Positions 8,338 to 16,178 of a DNA stretch of 64,000 nt are shown here, piece after piece. The notes beneath the pieces are model-generated. The model was not told where the DNA came from and ran no database searches. It was given only the letters and a program-made list of their open reading frames with translations. The first letter of the stretch is position 1; each line of letters opens with the position of its first letter. This DNA is from Streptomyces fodineus (GTDB lineage: Bacteria > Actinomycetota > Actinomycetes > Streptomycetales > Streptomycetaceae). A program made the position numbers and the translations under genes. The stretch lies in contig NZ_CP017248.1 in assembly GCF_001735805.1 (NCBI RefSeq), positions 7,812,001 to 7,876,000 on the forward strand, in the 5' to 3' direction.

Positions 8338-9570
8338 ATGGCCGAACACCCCGCCTACCCCGTAGGCCTTCGCCTCTCCGGCCGCCGCGTGGTCGTCCTC
8401 GGCGCCGGCACGGTGGCCCAGCGCCGCCTCCCCGCACTCATCGCAGCCGGCGCGGACATCGTCGTCGTATCCCCCGCGGCGACCCCCTCGGTCGAGGCCA
8501 TGGCGGACGCGGGCGAGATCGCCTGGGTCAAGCGGCCCTACCAGGACGGCGACCTCGCCGAAGCCTGGTACGCCCTCATCGCCACCAGCGACCCCGAGGC
8601 CAACGCACAAGCCTCCGCCGAGGCCGAGCGCCACCGCGTCTGGTGCGTCCGCTCCGACAACGCCGACCGGGCGACCGCCTGGACCCCGGCCACCGGCCAC
8701 AGCGAGGGCGTCACCGTCGCCGTGCTCACCACGGACGCGCGCGGTCGCGACCCCCGCCACACCGCCGCCATCCGGGACGCGGTGGTCGAAGGCCTGCGCG
8801 ACGGCACCCTGGTGGCGCCCCACCACCGCACCCGCACCCCGGGCGTCGCCCTGGTCGGCGGCGGCCCCGGCGACCCCGACCTGATCACGGTCCGCGGGCG
8901 CCGGCTGCTCGCCGAGGCGGACGTCGTCATCGCCGACCGGCTCGGTCCGCGCGACCTGCTCGCCGAACTCCCGCCGCACGTCGAGGTGATCGACGCGGCG
9001 AAGATCCCGTACGGCCGCTACATGGCCCAGGAGGCCATCAACGACGCGCTCATCGAGCACGCCAAGCAGGGCAAGTCGGTCGTACGGCTCAAGGGCGGCG
9101 ACCCGTTCGTCTTCGGCCGGGGCATGGAGGAGGTCCAGGCGCTCGCCGAGGCCGGCATCCCCTGCACCGTGGTCCCCGGCATCTCCAGCTCGATCTCCGT
9201 GCCGGGCGCGGCCGGCATCCCCGTCACCCACCGGGGCGTCGCCCACGAGTTCACGGTCGTCAGCGGCCATGTCGCCCCGGACGACGAGCGTTCCCTGGTC
9301 GACTGGCCGGCGCTGGCCAGGCTCACCGGCACACTCGTGATCCTCATGGGCGTCGACAAGATCGGGAAGATCGCCGAGACGCTCGTCGCCCACGGCAAGT
9401 CCCCGGACACTGCGGTGGCGCTGGTGCAGGAGGGTACGACGGCCGCGCAGCGCCGTGTCGATGCCACCCTCGCCACGGTCGCCGAGACCGTACGGACCGA
9501 GGAAGTGAAGCCCCCCGCGGTCATCGTCATCGGCGAGGTCGTCACGGTCGGCCCCGGGTCCCCGGCCTGA
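8338..9570 (+). CDS. cobA: Precorrin-2 dehydrogenase / uroporphyrinogen-III C-methyltransferase
   Basis: This two-domain siroheme/corrin enzyme has an N-terminal Met8/CysG-type NAD-binding domain (VLGAGTVAQRRLPALIAAG). From about residue 162 it has a C-terminal SUMT domain (VALVGGGPGDPDLITVRG, GGDPFVFGRG, VVPGISS, TLVILMGVDK). SUMT methylates uroporphyrinogen III at C2 and C7 to give precorrin-2. The dehydrogenase oxidises this to sirohydrochlorin for siroheme, while precorrin-2 also feeds B12. At 410 residues it is a little shorter than enterobacterial CysG (about 457), so part of the middle region may be reduced. The ATG follows GAGGAG. A -10-like TAAAAT at 8266-8271 may start its transcript. 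Confidence 0.93.
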   Translation: MAEHPAYPVGLRLSGRRVVVLGAGTVAQRRLPALIAAGADIVVVSPAATPSVEAMADAGEIAWVKRPYQDGDLAEAWYALIATSDPEANAQASAEAERHRVWCVRSDNADRATAWTPATGHSEGVTVAVLTTDARGRDPRHTAAIRDAVVEGLRDGTLVAPHHRTRTPGVALVGGGPGDPDLITVRGRRLLAEADVVIADRLGPRDLLAELPPHVEVIDAAKIPYGRYMAQEAINDALIEHAKQGKSVVRLKGGDPFVFGRGMEEVQALAEAGIPCTVVPGISSSISVPGAAGIPVTHRGVAHEFTVVSGHVAPDDERSLVDWPALARLTGTLVILMGVDKIGKIAETLVAHGKSPDTAVALVQEGTTAAQRRVDATLATVAETVRTEEVKPPAVIVIGEVVTVGPGSPA

Positions 9571-9619
9571 CGGGTCCTTGATCACGCGTAACCCGGGGTA
9601 ACACACCCCTTCCCAGCCG

Positions 9620-9648
9620 TTGGCACCACACCCAGGACAAGGCAGTAT
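9620..9648 (+). promoter_or_regulatory. Promoter giving a leaderless transcript for the RNA methyltransferase
   Basis: TTGGCA (9620-9625), a 17-bp spacer and CAGTAT (9643-9648) sit 6 bases before the GTG at 9655. Transcription would therefore begin at or next to the start codon. No Shine-Dalgarno sequence is present. Confidence 0.7.
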
Positions 9649-9654
9649 CACCCT

Positions 9655-10473
9655 GTGGCCGATCTCATCACCGTCGAGGATCCCGACGACCCCCGTCTCT
9701 CCGACTACACGGGCCTGACCGACGTCGAGCTGCGCCGCAAGCGCGAGCCCGCCGAGGGCCTGTTCATCGCCGAGGGCGAGAAGGTCATCCGCAGGGCCAA
9801 GGAAGCGGGCTACGAGATGCGCTCCATGCTGCTCTCGGCCAAGTGGATCGACGTCATGCGCGACGTCATCGACGAACTGCCCGCACCCGTCTACGCCGTG
9901 AGCCCCGAACTCGCCGAGCAGGTCACCGGCTACCACGTGCACCGCGGCGCCCTCGCCTCGATGCAGCGCAAGCCGCTGCCCACGGCCGGCGAACTCCTGC
10001 GCTCCGCCCGCCGGGTGGTGGTCATGGAGTCGGTCAACGACCACACCAACATCGGCGCGATCTTCCGCTCGGCGGCCGCCCTCGGCATGGACGCGGTGCT
10101 GCTGTCGCCCGACTGCGCCGACCCGCTGTACCGGCGGAGCGTCAAGGTGTCCATGGGCGCGGTGTTCTCGGTGCCGTACGCCCGGCTGGAGACCTGGCCG
10201 AAGGGCCTGGAGCAGGTCCGTGAGGCCGGCTTCGCTCTGCTCGCCCTCACCCCGGACGACAAGGCCCGCAGCCTCGACGAGGCCGCCCCGCACAGGATGG
10301 ACCGCGTGGCGCTGATGCTCGGCGCCGAGGGCGACGGCCTGTCCACCCAGGCCCTGGTCGCCGCCGACGAATGGGTCCGTATCCCGATGTCCCACGGCGT
10401 CGACTCGCTCAACGTGGGAGCGGCCGCGGCGGTCGCCTTCTACGCGGTGGCCACGGGCCGCCCGGAGTCCTGA
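9655..10473 (+). CDS. TrmH/SpoU family RNA 2'-O-methyltransferase
   Basis: The 272-residue SPOUT methyltransferase transfers methyl from SAM to a ribose 2'-OH in tRNA or rRNA. An N-terminal substrate-binding part (AEGLFIAEGEKVIRRA) precedes the knotted catalytic domain. The three SpoU motifs are visible: VNDHTNIGAIFRSAAALG, then LMLGAEGDGLS, then IPMSHGVDSLNVGAAAAV. The start is set by the promoter spacing, which predicts a leaderless mRNA beginning at GTG 9655. The exact target nucleotide cannot be told from sequence. It converges on the kinase gene, and the two share a hairpin terminator. Confidence 0.92.
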   Translation: MADLITVEDPDDPRLSDYTGLTDVELRRKREPAEGLFIAEGEKVIRRAKEAGYEMRSMLLSAKWIDVMRDVIDELPAPVYAVSPELAEQVTGYHVHRGALASMQRKPLPTAGELLRSARRVVVMESVNDHTNIGAIFRSAAALGMDAVLLSPDCADPLYRRSVKVSMGAVFSVPYARLETWPKGLEQVREAGFALLALTPDDKARSLDEAAPHRMDRVALMLGAEGDGLSTQALVAADEWVRIPMSHGVDSLNVGAAAAVAFYAVATGRPES

Positions 10474-10550
10474 GTCCCTCGCCCGCCGGACCGGACTCCT
10501 GCGCGGCTGCTACCCGGCGGGCTCGTGACGTGCCCGAGGCGTGAGCCCTT

Positions 10551-10576
10551 GACGCCCCGGCTGCCCCCGGGGCGTC
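10551..10576. terminator. Bidirectional terminator between convergent genes
   Basis: A 10-bp perfect stem (10551-10560 with 10567-10576, 6-base loop) lies in the gap between the RNA methyltransferase and the kinase stop codons. Confidence 0.8.
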
Positions 10577-10578
10577 GG

Positions 10579-11976
10579 TCACTTCCCGAAGTCCTGGCTC
10601 GGCGGTGACTCGTACCCATGGGACGCCGGCTGGTCGGCATCCGTGGTCAGGGGGCTCGGCTGGGCGTGCTGCTGGTGCCGGCCGCTGTCGTCGCCGAGCC
10701 CGCGTGCCGGGCCCTGGCAGCCCTGGGCCACCGCGATGCCGAGGGCCACGAGCAGCGTCACCACGACGAACACGAAGAGCCGCTGGCGCAGCAGCCGGGG
10801 ATTGGCCGGCCGCAGCCCGGTGCCCGTCGTACGCTGCGCCGGCCGCCCGGAGGCGTTGCGCCCGGCGGGACGCTTTCCGCTGCCCGAGCGCGGGCCGCCG
10901 GCGCGCGGCACCGGGGTCGGGCGTGCCGAGCCAGGCCGCGCGGGGACACCCGTACCGTTGCCGCGCGGGCCGTTGCCGGCACCGCCGCGCGCCGGGACAC
11001 CGCTCCGGGAGGGGGCGCTGCCGCGCGGCACCGGCGTGCCGGGGGAGGTGCGCCGCTGGGTGCGCTGCTGCTCGGGGTAGGTGTCGACGAGCCGCCCGGT
11101 GGGCCGGTCCGCCTCCGCGGCGCGCGGCGCGGGCGGCCGTACGTCGGCCAGCCCCTGTGCCTCACGCGCGGCGATCTCCTTCAGCCGCAGCGACAGCTGC
11201 AGCGTGCTGGGCCGGTCGTCGGGGTCCTTCGCCAGGCAGGCCCGCACCAGCGGGGCGAGCGCGTCCGGTACGCCGTGCAGCTGCGCTTCCTCGTGCACCA
11301 CCCGGTACAGCATCACCTCGGAACTGCCGTGCCCGAAGGGCGAGTCGCCGGTGGAGGCGTAGGCGAGGGTGGCACCCAGGGAGAAGACGTCCGTCGCCGG
11401 GGTGACGGCCGCGCCGCGCACCTGTTCGGGCGCGAGGAAGCCGGGCGAACCGACCGCCGTACCGACGTGGGTGAGCGTGGAGGCGCCGGTGGCCCAGGCG
11501 ATGCCGAAGTCGATGATCCGCGGCCCCTTCGGGGACAGCAGGATGTTGGAGGGCTTGAGGTCCCGGTGGACCACACCGGCCTCGTGCACGGCGACCAGGC
11601 CCTCGGACAGCGCCGCGCCGATCGATGCGGCGTCGGCCGCGCCGAGCGGGCCCTCGTCGGCGACCTTGTCGTGCAGGGACGGCCCGGGCACGTACTGTGT
11701 GGCGAACCAGGGCCGCTCGGCCTCCAGGTCGGCTGCCACCAGCCGGGCGGTACAGCCGCCCCTGATCCGCCGGGCGGCGGAGACCTCACGCGCGAACCGC
11801 GACCGGAATTCCTGATCCTCCGCCAGGTCGGGCCGGATCACCTTCAGCGCGACCCGCTGCCCCTTCTTGTCGGAGCCGAGGTAGACCACGCCCATCCCGC
11901 CCGCGCCGAGCCGTCGGTGAAGCCTGAACGAGCCGACGACGCGCGGGTCCTCGCGCCTCAGGCGCATCATCGCCAT
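10579..11976 (-). CDS. Membrane-anchored Ser/Thr protein kinase (PknB-like)
   Basis: The protein has 465 residues from the chosen ATG at 11976, which has GGGGA just upstream; in-frame starts at 11982 and 12012 are possible. A complete kinase domain fills about residues 15-275: GAGGMG loop (24-29), Lys45, HRDLKPSN catalytic loop, DFG (as IDFGIAW) and an APE-like APEQ. A basic Pro/Gly/Arg-rich linker follows, then one membrane helix (RLFVFVVVTLLVALGIAVA) and a short external tail rich in Ser, Gln and Asp. There is no PASTA or other sensor domain, so the external input, if any, is unknown. The gene is monocistronic. Confidence 0.93.
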   Translation of the reverse strand: MAMMRLRREDPRVVGSFRLHRRLGAGGMGVVYLGSDKKGQRVALKVIRPDLAEDQEFRSRFAREVSAARRIRGGCTARLVAADLEAERPWFATQYVPGPSLHDKVADEGPLGAADAASIGAALSEGLVAVHEAGVVHRDLKPSNILLSPKGPRIIDFGIAWATGASTLTHVGTAVGSPGFLAPEQVRGAAVTPATDVFSLGATLAYASTGDSPFGHGSSEVMLYRVVHEEAQLHGVPDALAPLVRACLAKDPDDRPSTLQLSLRLKEIAAREAQGLADVRPPAPRAAEADRPTGRLVDTYPEQQRTQRRTSPGTPVPRGSAPSRSGVPARGGAGNGPRGNGTGVPARPGSARPTPVPRAGGPRSGSGKRPAGRNASGRPAQRTTGTGLRPANPRLLRQRLFVFVVVTLLVALGIAVAQGCQGPARGLGDDSGRHQQHAQPSPLTTDADQPASHGYESPPSQDFGK

Positions 11977-12585
11977 GTTCATCCCCGCTGCCCGGTCCCT
12001 GTGACGTGGCACAGCTTACGTTTCCACGGCCGCCTGCGCGCAGAGGCCGCGCCCTCCGCCCCGGACGGATTGTGCGGGCGGTCGATACCAGGTGAAACAC
12101 GGTCAGGAAGTCGGCCGCTTCCGGGACATTGAGCAAGACGTGGACCCAACCGATGCTGAGCGCAGGGGCGTTGACGGTTCGTCGCGGCAGGTGGTGCCGG
12201 TCCGCGCACCCCCTCCACCCCCACCGGGGACCGGCCGGGGGACAGGGCAGGGAACGGATCACGAACCGGCCGCAGCACATGCTCCACCCCCGGTCGAAGT
12301 GATCGAAGTCACTCCTCCCAGCCCATCGGACGCTTCGGAAATGACCGGACACAGTGGGCGACCCCTCCGGGAAGACCCCGAGACCCTGAGCCGTGTCTCC
12401 ACCCAGGGGAGTACGTCCCAGGTCATGGCTCATCCTCGGGGAGGCCCGGCAATCGGTACGAAGGCATGACGCCCGGGACCGGCCCCGTGCCTAGATTTGA
12501 GGTCAAGCGGCGGGTGCAGCACTCGTCCCCCGAGGTCAGACACCCGCCGCTGCCGACGACAACCGACACGGTCAGGAGAGGGACC
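11977..12585. other. 609-bp non-coding region between divergent kinase and small membrane protein
   Basis: No reading frame here has convincing start signals or homology; the open frames are GC-driven. The segment should carry the kinase promoter. A -10-like TAGATT at 12492-12497 may serve the small membrane protein on the plus strand, but I see no good -35 for it. Confidence 0.4.
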
Positions 12586-12762
12586 ATGGCCCACACGGCA
12601 CCGCGACGTCCCGCGTTCGCACCCCGCCGGACGGGCCGCCGCCACCCCCTGGTGGCGACGCTCATGGCCCTTCCCCTGGCGGCCCTGCTCCTGCTCGTCT
12701 TCGACGGCTGGGAGACGGTGGCCACACAGGCGTCGTCCGTGGGTGCGATGCTGGGGCGCTGA
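12586..12762 (+). CDS. Small single-pass membrane protein, unknown function
   Basis: This 58-residue ORF has a strong ribosome site (AGGAGAGG, 6 bases before the ATG). The N-terminus is basic (Arg/Pro-rich, His) and is followed by one hydrophobic helix (LVATLMALPLAALLLLVF) and a short polar tail, suggesting an N-in membrane anchor. No family is recognised. A strong terminator follows 88 bases later, which supports a real transcription unit. A longer in-frame start at 12466 lacks a ribosome site. Confidence 0.62.
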   Translation: MAHTAPRRPAFAPRRTGRRHPLVATLMALPLAALLLLVFDGWETVATQASSVGAMLGR

Positions 12763-12849
12763 GCGGCGACCCCAGGCCCGGAAGAGCGGTCCGGGCGGGG
12801 ACATCCATCCAGGAAACCCCGTGGGGACGGGGGTGCGGCGGACGGCACA

Positions 12850-12883
12850 AATGCCGGCGCAGCTGGGGAGCTGCGCCGGCATT
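12850..12883 (+). terminator. Strong terminator
   Basis: A perfect 15-bp inverted repeat (12850-12864 with 12869-12883) with a GGGG loop lies after the small membrane protein. Confidence 0.85.
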
Positions 12884-13071
12884 GCGCCGTTTACGGGGCG
12901 ACCGCGAGCCTGCGGGTACGCATTCCGGGCGCGGCCGCCTTCGAAGTGGCACCCCGCCGGCGCGGGCCGGCGAGACCCGCCCCCGCCCGGCGCGAGTTCC
13001 GGGCAGCAGCCGAGCGACCCCCCCGAAGCCGTCGTACGCTCACCCTCAGCCCCGCGACCCCAGAGGCCCCC

Positions 13072-14019
13072 TTGACCCTCCTCCCCGCGCTCACCGCAGA
13101 GGTCAGAGCCGCCGCCCACCCGGACAACGCCGAAGGCCCCTGCACCTGCACCGGCACCTGCGGCCCCCTCGCCGACCGCCCGGACGCCACCGTCGTACGG
13201 CACGCCGGCACCGTCGCCAAGGCCCACGCCCCGGGCACGGACCCCGCCGAGCTGACCCTCCGCCTGGCCACCGCCGCCCGTCTCCCGGACGTGCTCCTGC
13301 CCCCGCTCGCCCCGGCCCCCACTCCGTTGCGGGACCGCCTGGTGACCTTCTGGCCGTACGGCACCCCCGTGGACCCCGACGCCCCGGACGCGGCCCCCTG
13401 GGAGGCCACCGCCACCCTCCTCGCCCGCCTGCACCGCACGCCCCCGCCCGACGGCCTGCCTGCGATGCGCGGTCCCGCCAAGGCCGCCCGGGCCGTCGCC
13501 CGGCTCCACGCTGCCCTGCGCACCGAACCCCGGGCGGCGGCCGTCCCCGTCCTCGCCGCCTGGGCCGCCCTCCCCGCCTGGGCCCGCGCCGAGGCCCCCA
13601 TGCCCGGCGCCCCCGCCCTCTGCCACGGCGACCTGCACCTCGGCCAGCTCGTCCGGCACCCGGCACCGGACGGCCCCTGGCGGCTGATCGACGTCGACGA
13701 CCTGGGAACCGGCGTCCCGGCCTGGGACCTGGCCCGTCCCGCCGCCTGGTACGCCTGCGGGCTCCTCCCGCCCGACGAGTGGACCCGTTTCCTCGGCGCG
13801 TACCAGCGGGCCGGCGGCCCGGCCGTACCCGCGGCCGGTGACCCCTGGCCCGTCCTGGACGTCCCGGCCCGCGCGCTGACCGTGCAGACGGCCGCCCTCG
13901 CCGTCACCAAGGCGGTCGCGGCCGGCCGTCCGCTGGACGAGGTGGAACAGGCCATCGTCGACGCATGTGCCCGAATGGCCCCGATTCCACACCAGTTGGC
14001 GCCCGGGGTCACGGACTAG
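13072..14019 (+). CDS. Aminoglycoside phosphotransferase-like kinase (APH family)
   Basis: The C-terminal half holds the APH/choline-kinase core: CHGDLHLGQLV (Brenner-type HGD motif) and LIDVDDLGTGVPAWDLARP (metal-binding Asp). The position usually occupied by Asn in HGDxHxxN is Gln here. The N-terminus has an unusual Cys-rich stretch, CTCTGTCG. The TTG at 13072 is proposed because AGAGG sits 5 bases upstream and a TACGCT -10-like element lies at 13034-13039; this gives 315 residues. An ATG at 12946 would add a basic, low-complexity extension. Substrate unknown; resistance should not be assumed, because such proteins are common housekeeping kinases in this genus. Confidence 0.78.
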   Translation: MTLLPALTAEVRAAAHPDNAEGPCTCTGTCGPLADRPDATVVRHAGTVAKAHAPGTDPAELTLRLATAARLPDVLLPPLAPAPTPLRDRLVTFWPYGTPVDPDAPDAAPWEATATLLARLHRTPPPDGLPAMRGPAKAARAVARLHAALRTEPRAAAVPVLAAWAALPAWARAEAPMPGAPALCHGDLHLGQLVRHPAPDGPWRLIDVDDLGTGVPAWDLARPAAWYACGLLPPDEWTRFLGAYQRAGGPAVPAAGDPWPVLDVPARALTVQTAALAVTKAVAAGRPLDEVEQAIVDACARMAPIPHQLAPGVTD

Positions 14020-14100
14020 GCTGCAACCGTCCCGGGCTGGACGGAGTCTGTCCTGGGGGGATCCGAAGCAGGACCGACCGGCGAGGAGTTGAGCCGACGA

Positions 14101-14405
14101 TGCATTGTCCGAAGTGCCATGCGCCGATGCACACCTACAACCGCAACGGCGTCCAGATCGAGCAGTGCAGCGGCTGCCGCGGCATCTTTCTCGACTACGG
14201 CGAGCTGGAGGCGCTGACGCAGCTGGAGGCCCAGTGGTCCAGGTCCGTCCCGCCGGCCCCGCAGTCGTACCCGGCCCCGCCCGCGCCCGCCTGGGGCGCC
14301 CCGCACGGCGGCCACCACGGCGGTCACCACGGTGGTCACGAGCACTACGGCCACCACGGTCACCATGGCCACAAGAGCTGGGCTCACATGCTCTTCTCCA
14401 GCTGA
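14101..14405 (+). CDS. TFIIB-type zinc-ribbon protein with His-rich tail
   Basis: The protein has 101 residues. The N-terminal zf-TFIIB domain shows two CxxC pairs: CPKC at 3-6 and CSGC in the middle, then RGIFLDYGELE, the typical motif of this family. The C-terminal third is a Pro-rich linker and a Gly/His-rich tail with repeated GHH units, probably metal-binding. The ATG at 14101 has GAGGAG about 11 bases upstream. A TAGGCT -10-like box lies at 14017-14022, with TTGGCG 15 bp before it. Function unknown; zinc sequestration or RNA/DNA contact is inference. Confidence 0.85.
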
Positions 14406-14425
14406 TCCGGCTGGGCGCACGAAGA

Positions 14426-14456
14426 AGCCCCCGGCCGTACGAGACGGCCGGGGGCT
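14426..14456. terminator. Bidirectional terminator between zinc-ribbon gene and tRNA operon
   Basis: A 13-bp perfect stem (14426-14438 with 14444-14456) lies 21 bases after the zinc-ribbon stop and 11 bases beyond the 3' end of the last tRNA on the other strand. Confidence 0.85.
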
Positions 14457-14466
14457 CCTTGTGGTG

Positions 14467-14538
14467 TGGACGATACTGGGATTGAACCAGTGACCTCTTC
14501 CGTGTCAGGGAAGCGCTCTCCCGCTGAGCTAATCGTCC
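14467..14538 (-). tRNA. tRNA-Val (anticodon GAC)
   Basis: A 72-nt cloverleaf: acceptor GGACGAT/ATCGTCC, D arm GCTC/GAGC, anticodon stem CTTCC/GGAAG with loop CTGACAC (anticodon GAC), T loop TTCAATC and discriminator A. CCA is not encoded. It is the last gene of a five-tRNA minus-strand operon. Confidence 0.97.
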
Positions 14539-14567
14539 GAAGGCTGTGACCCGGGGGTCACAGTCGG

Positions 14568-14639
14568 TGCGCGATACTGGGATTGAACCAGTGACCTCTT
14601 CCGTGTCAGGGAAGCGCTCTCCCGCTGAGCTAATCGCGC
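14568..14639 (-). tRNA. tRNA-Val (anticodon GAC), variant acceptor stem
   Basis: Identical to its neighbours through the D, anticodon and T arms, but the acceptor stem is GCGCGAT/ATCGCGC. Both sides of the stem changed together, so pairing is kept. Anticodon GAC, discriminator A. Confidence 0.97.
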
Positions 14640-14686
14640 GGGTGGGGATCTTGGCGAAGACCCGTGGATCTTGGGAGAAGATCCAG

Positions 14687-14758
14687 TGGACGATACTGGG
14701 ATTGAACCAGTGACCTCTTCCGTGTCAGGGAAGCGCTCTCCCGCTGAGCTAATCGTCC
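14687..14758 (-). tRNA. tRNA-Val (anticodon GAC)
   Basis: Same 72-nt sequence as the copy at 14467-14538. The spacer towards the next copy holds a GGATCTT/AAGATCC hairpin that may guide processing. Confidence 0.97.
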
Positions 14759-14762
14759 TTGG

Positions 14763-14833
14763 AGGTGGAGACGGGATTTGAACCCGTGTAGACGGCTTTG
14801 CAGGCCGTTGCCTCGCCTCTCGGCCACTCCACC
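14763..14833 (-). tRNA. tRNA-Cys (anticodon GCA)
   Basis: A 71-nt cloverleaf with acceptor GGTGGAG/CTCCACC and anticodon loop CTGCAAA (GCA). The discriminator is U, as expected for cysteine tRNA. Confidence 0.97.
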
Positions 14834-14871
14834 AGGAGTGTAGGGGATCGGGAAGACCCCTTCTTCCTTCG

Positions 14872-14944
14872 AGCGGACGACGAGGCTCGAACTCGCGACC
14901 TCAACCTTGGCAAGGTTGCGCTCTACCAACTGAGCTACGTCCGC
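14872..14944 (-). tRNA. tRNA-Gly (anticodon GCC)
   Basis: A 73-nt cloverleaf with acceptor GCGGACG/CGTCCGC, anticodon loop TTGCCAA (GCC), T loop TTCGAGC and discriminator U. It is the first gene of the Gly-Cys-Val-Val-Val operon. Confidence 0.97.
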
Positions 14945-15122
14945 TTGTCGTTTCGATCCGCTTCCGCGGCCCGGCGACGTGTTGAACTCTAGCGGATTCC
15001 CGGGCCAGTACAAAAACGCGTTTGCGCAGCGTGTGCCGCTGCCCCCGGCGGACCCCGTGGTCAGGGCTCCCTCCGGGACATCCCGGAGCCACCCGTCGGA
15101 CACCCGACCTAGACTCGACCAC

Positions 15123-16178
15123 GTGCTTCACCACCCTTCCGGCCTCCCTCCCCTCGCCCGCTTCGGCGACCGCGTCGCCACCGGCCTGCTCGACGTCACC
15201 AGCGATCCCGCTGCCCTGGACTCCACGGGCTTCTGGGCCGTCTGCGCCGACTTCGAGGGCCGGCTGACGTGCGCCCGCTTCGCGGACGTACGCAAGGAGC
15301 CGGTGCCCGCCCCGGTGCCGGGCGGCTGGCGGGGACCGGCGCTGGGTGACTGGACCTCCTCCCTGGACCGGGCCGCGTACACGGCGGCCGTCCGCCGGAT
15401 ACGCGAGCACATCGCGGCCGGCGAGGTCTACCAGGCCAATCTCTGCCGGGTGCTCGGCGCGCCGGTCGCCGCGGACGCCGACGTGGACGCCCTGACCGCC
15501 CTGCTGGCCCGCGGCAACCCGGCGCCGTACGCCGGAACGATCCGGCTGCCGGAACACGGCGTGGAGATCGCCACCGCCTCGCCCGAGCTCTTCCTGCGCC
15601 GGGACGGGCGTGTCGTGGAGTCGGGACCCATCAAGGGCACCGGACGCACGGAGGCGGACCTCCTGGAGAAGGACTACGCCGAGAACGTCATGATCGTGGA
15701 CCTGGTCCGCAACGACCTCGGGCGTGTCTGTACGACGGGCAGCGTGACCGTCCCCGACCTGTGCGCCGTGGAGAAGCACCCCGGCCTGGTCCACCTGGTC
15801 TCCACCGTCCGCGGCGAGCTGCGCGACGGGGCCGGGTGGCCGGAACTCCTCACGGCCGCCTTCCCGCCCGGTTCGGTGACCGGCGCGCCGAAGTCGAGCG
15901 CCCTCACGATCATCGAGGCCCTGGAGCCCGCCCCGCGCGGGCCGTACTGCGGCGGCATCGGCTGGGTCGACGCCGACCGGGGCGTGGGCGAGCTGGCCGT
16001 GGGCATCCGCACCTTCTGGATCGACCGCGCCGAGGGCGCGCTTCGATTCGGCACCGGCGCCGGCATCACCTGGGGATCGGACCCCGAGGGGGAGTGGCGG
16101 GAGACCGAGCTGAAGGCGTCCCGGCTGCTCGCGGTAGCGTCGGGGGCGTACGAGGCGAATGGAAGGGTGTTCGCATGA
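15123..16178 (+). CDS. pabB: Aminodeoxychorismate synthase component I-like chorismate-binding enzyme
   Basis: The 351-residue chorismate-binding enzyme of folate synthesis uses chorismate and ammonia to give 4-amino-4-deoxychorismate. It shows the PIKGT motif (the Lys is the PabB-type active-site nucleophile, in place of Ala in anthranilate synthases). It also has ENVMIVDLVRNDLGRV, STVRGEL, PPGSVTGAPK and YCGGIGW. The length indicates a stand-alone catalytic domain without a long N-terminal region. GTG 15123 is chosen because a -10-like TAGACT at 15110-15115 ends 7 bases upstream, suggesting a leaderless message; a start at 14979 would run into the tRNA promoter region. The gene overlaps pabC by 4 bases. 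Confidence 0.9.
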   Translation: MLHHPSGLPPLARFGDRVATGLLDVTSDPAALDSTGFWAVCADFEGRLTCARFADVRKEPVPAPVPGGWRGPALGDWTSSLDRAAYTAAVRRIREHIAAGEVYQANLCRVLGAPVAADADVDALTALLARGNPAPYAGTIRLPEHGVEIATASPELFLRRDGRVVESGPIKGTGRTEADLLEKDYAENVMIVDLVRNDLGRVCTTGSVTVPDLCAVEKHPGLVHLVSTVRGELRDGAGWPELLTAAFPPGSVTGAPKSSALTIIEALEPAPRGPYCGGIGWVDADRGVGELAVGIRTFWIDRAEGALRFGTGAGITWGSDPEGEWRETELKASRLLAVASGAYEANGRVFA

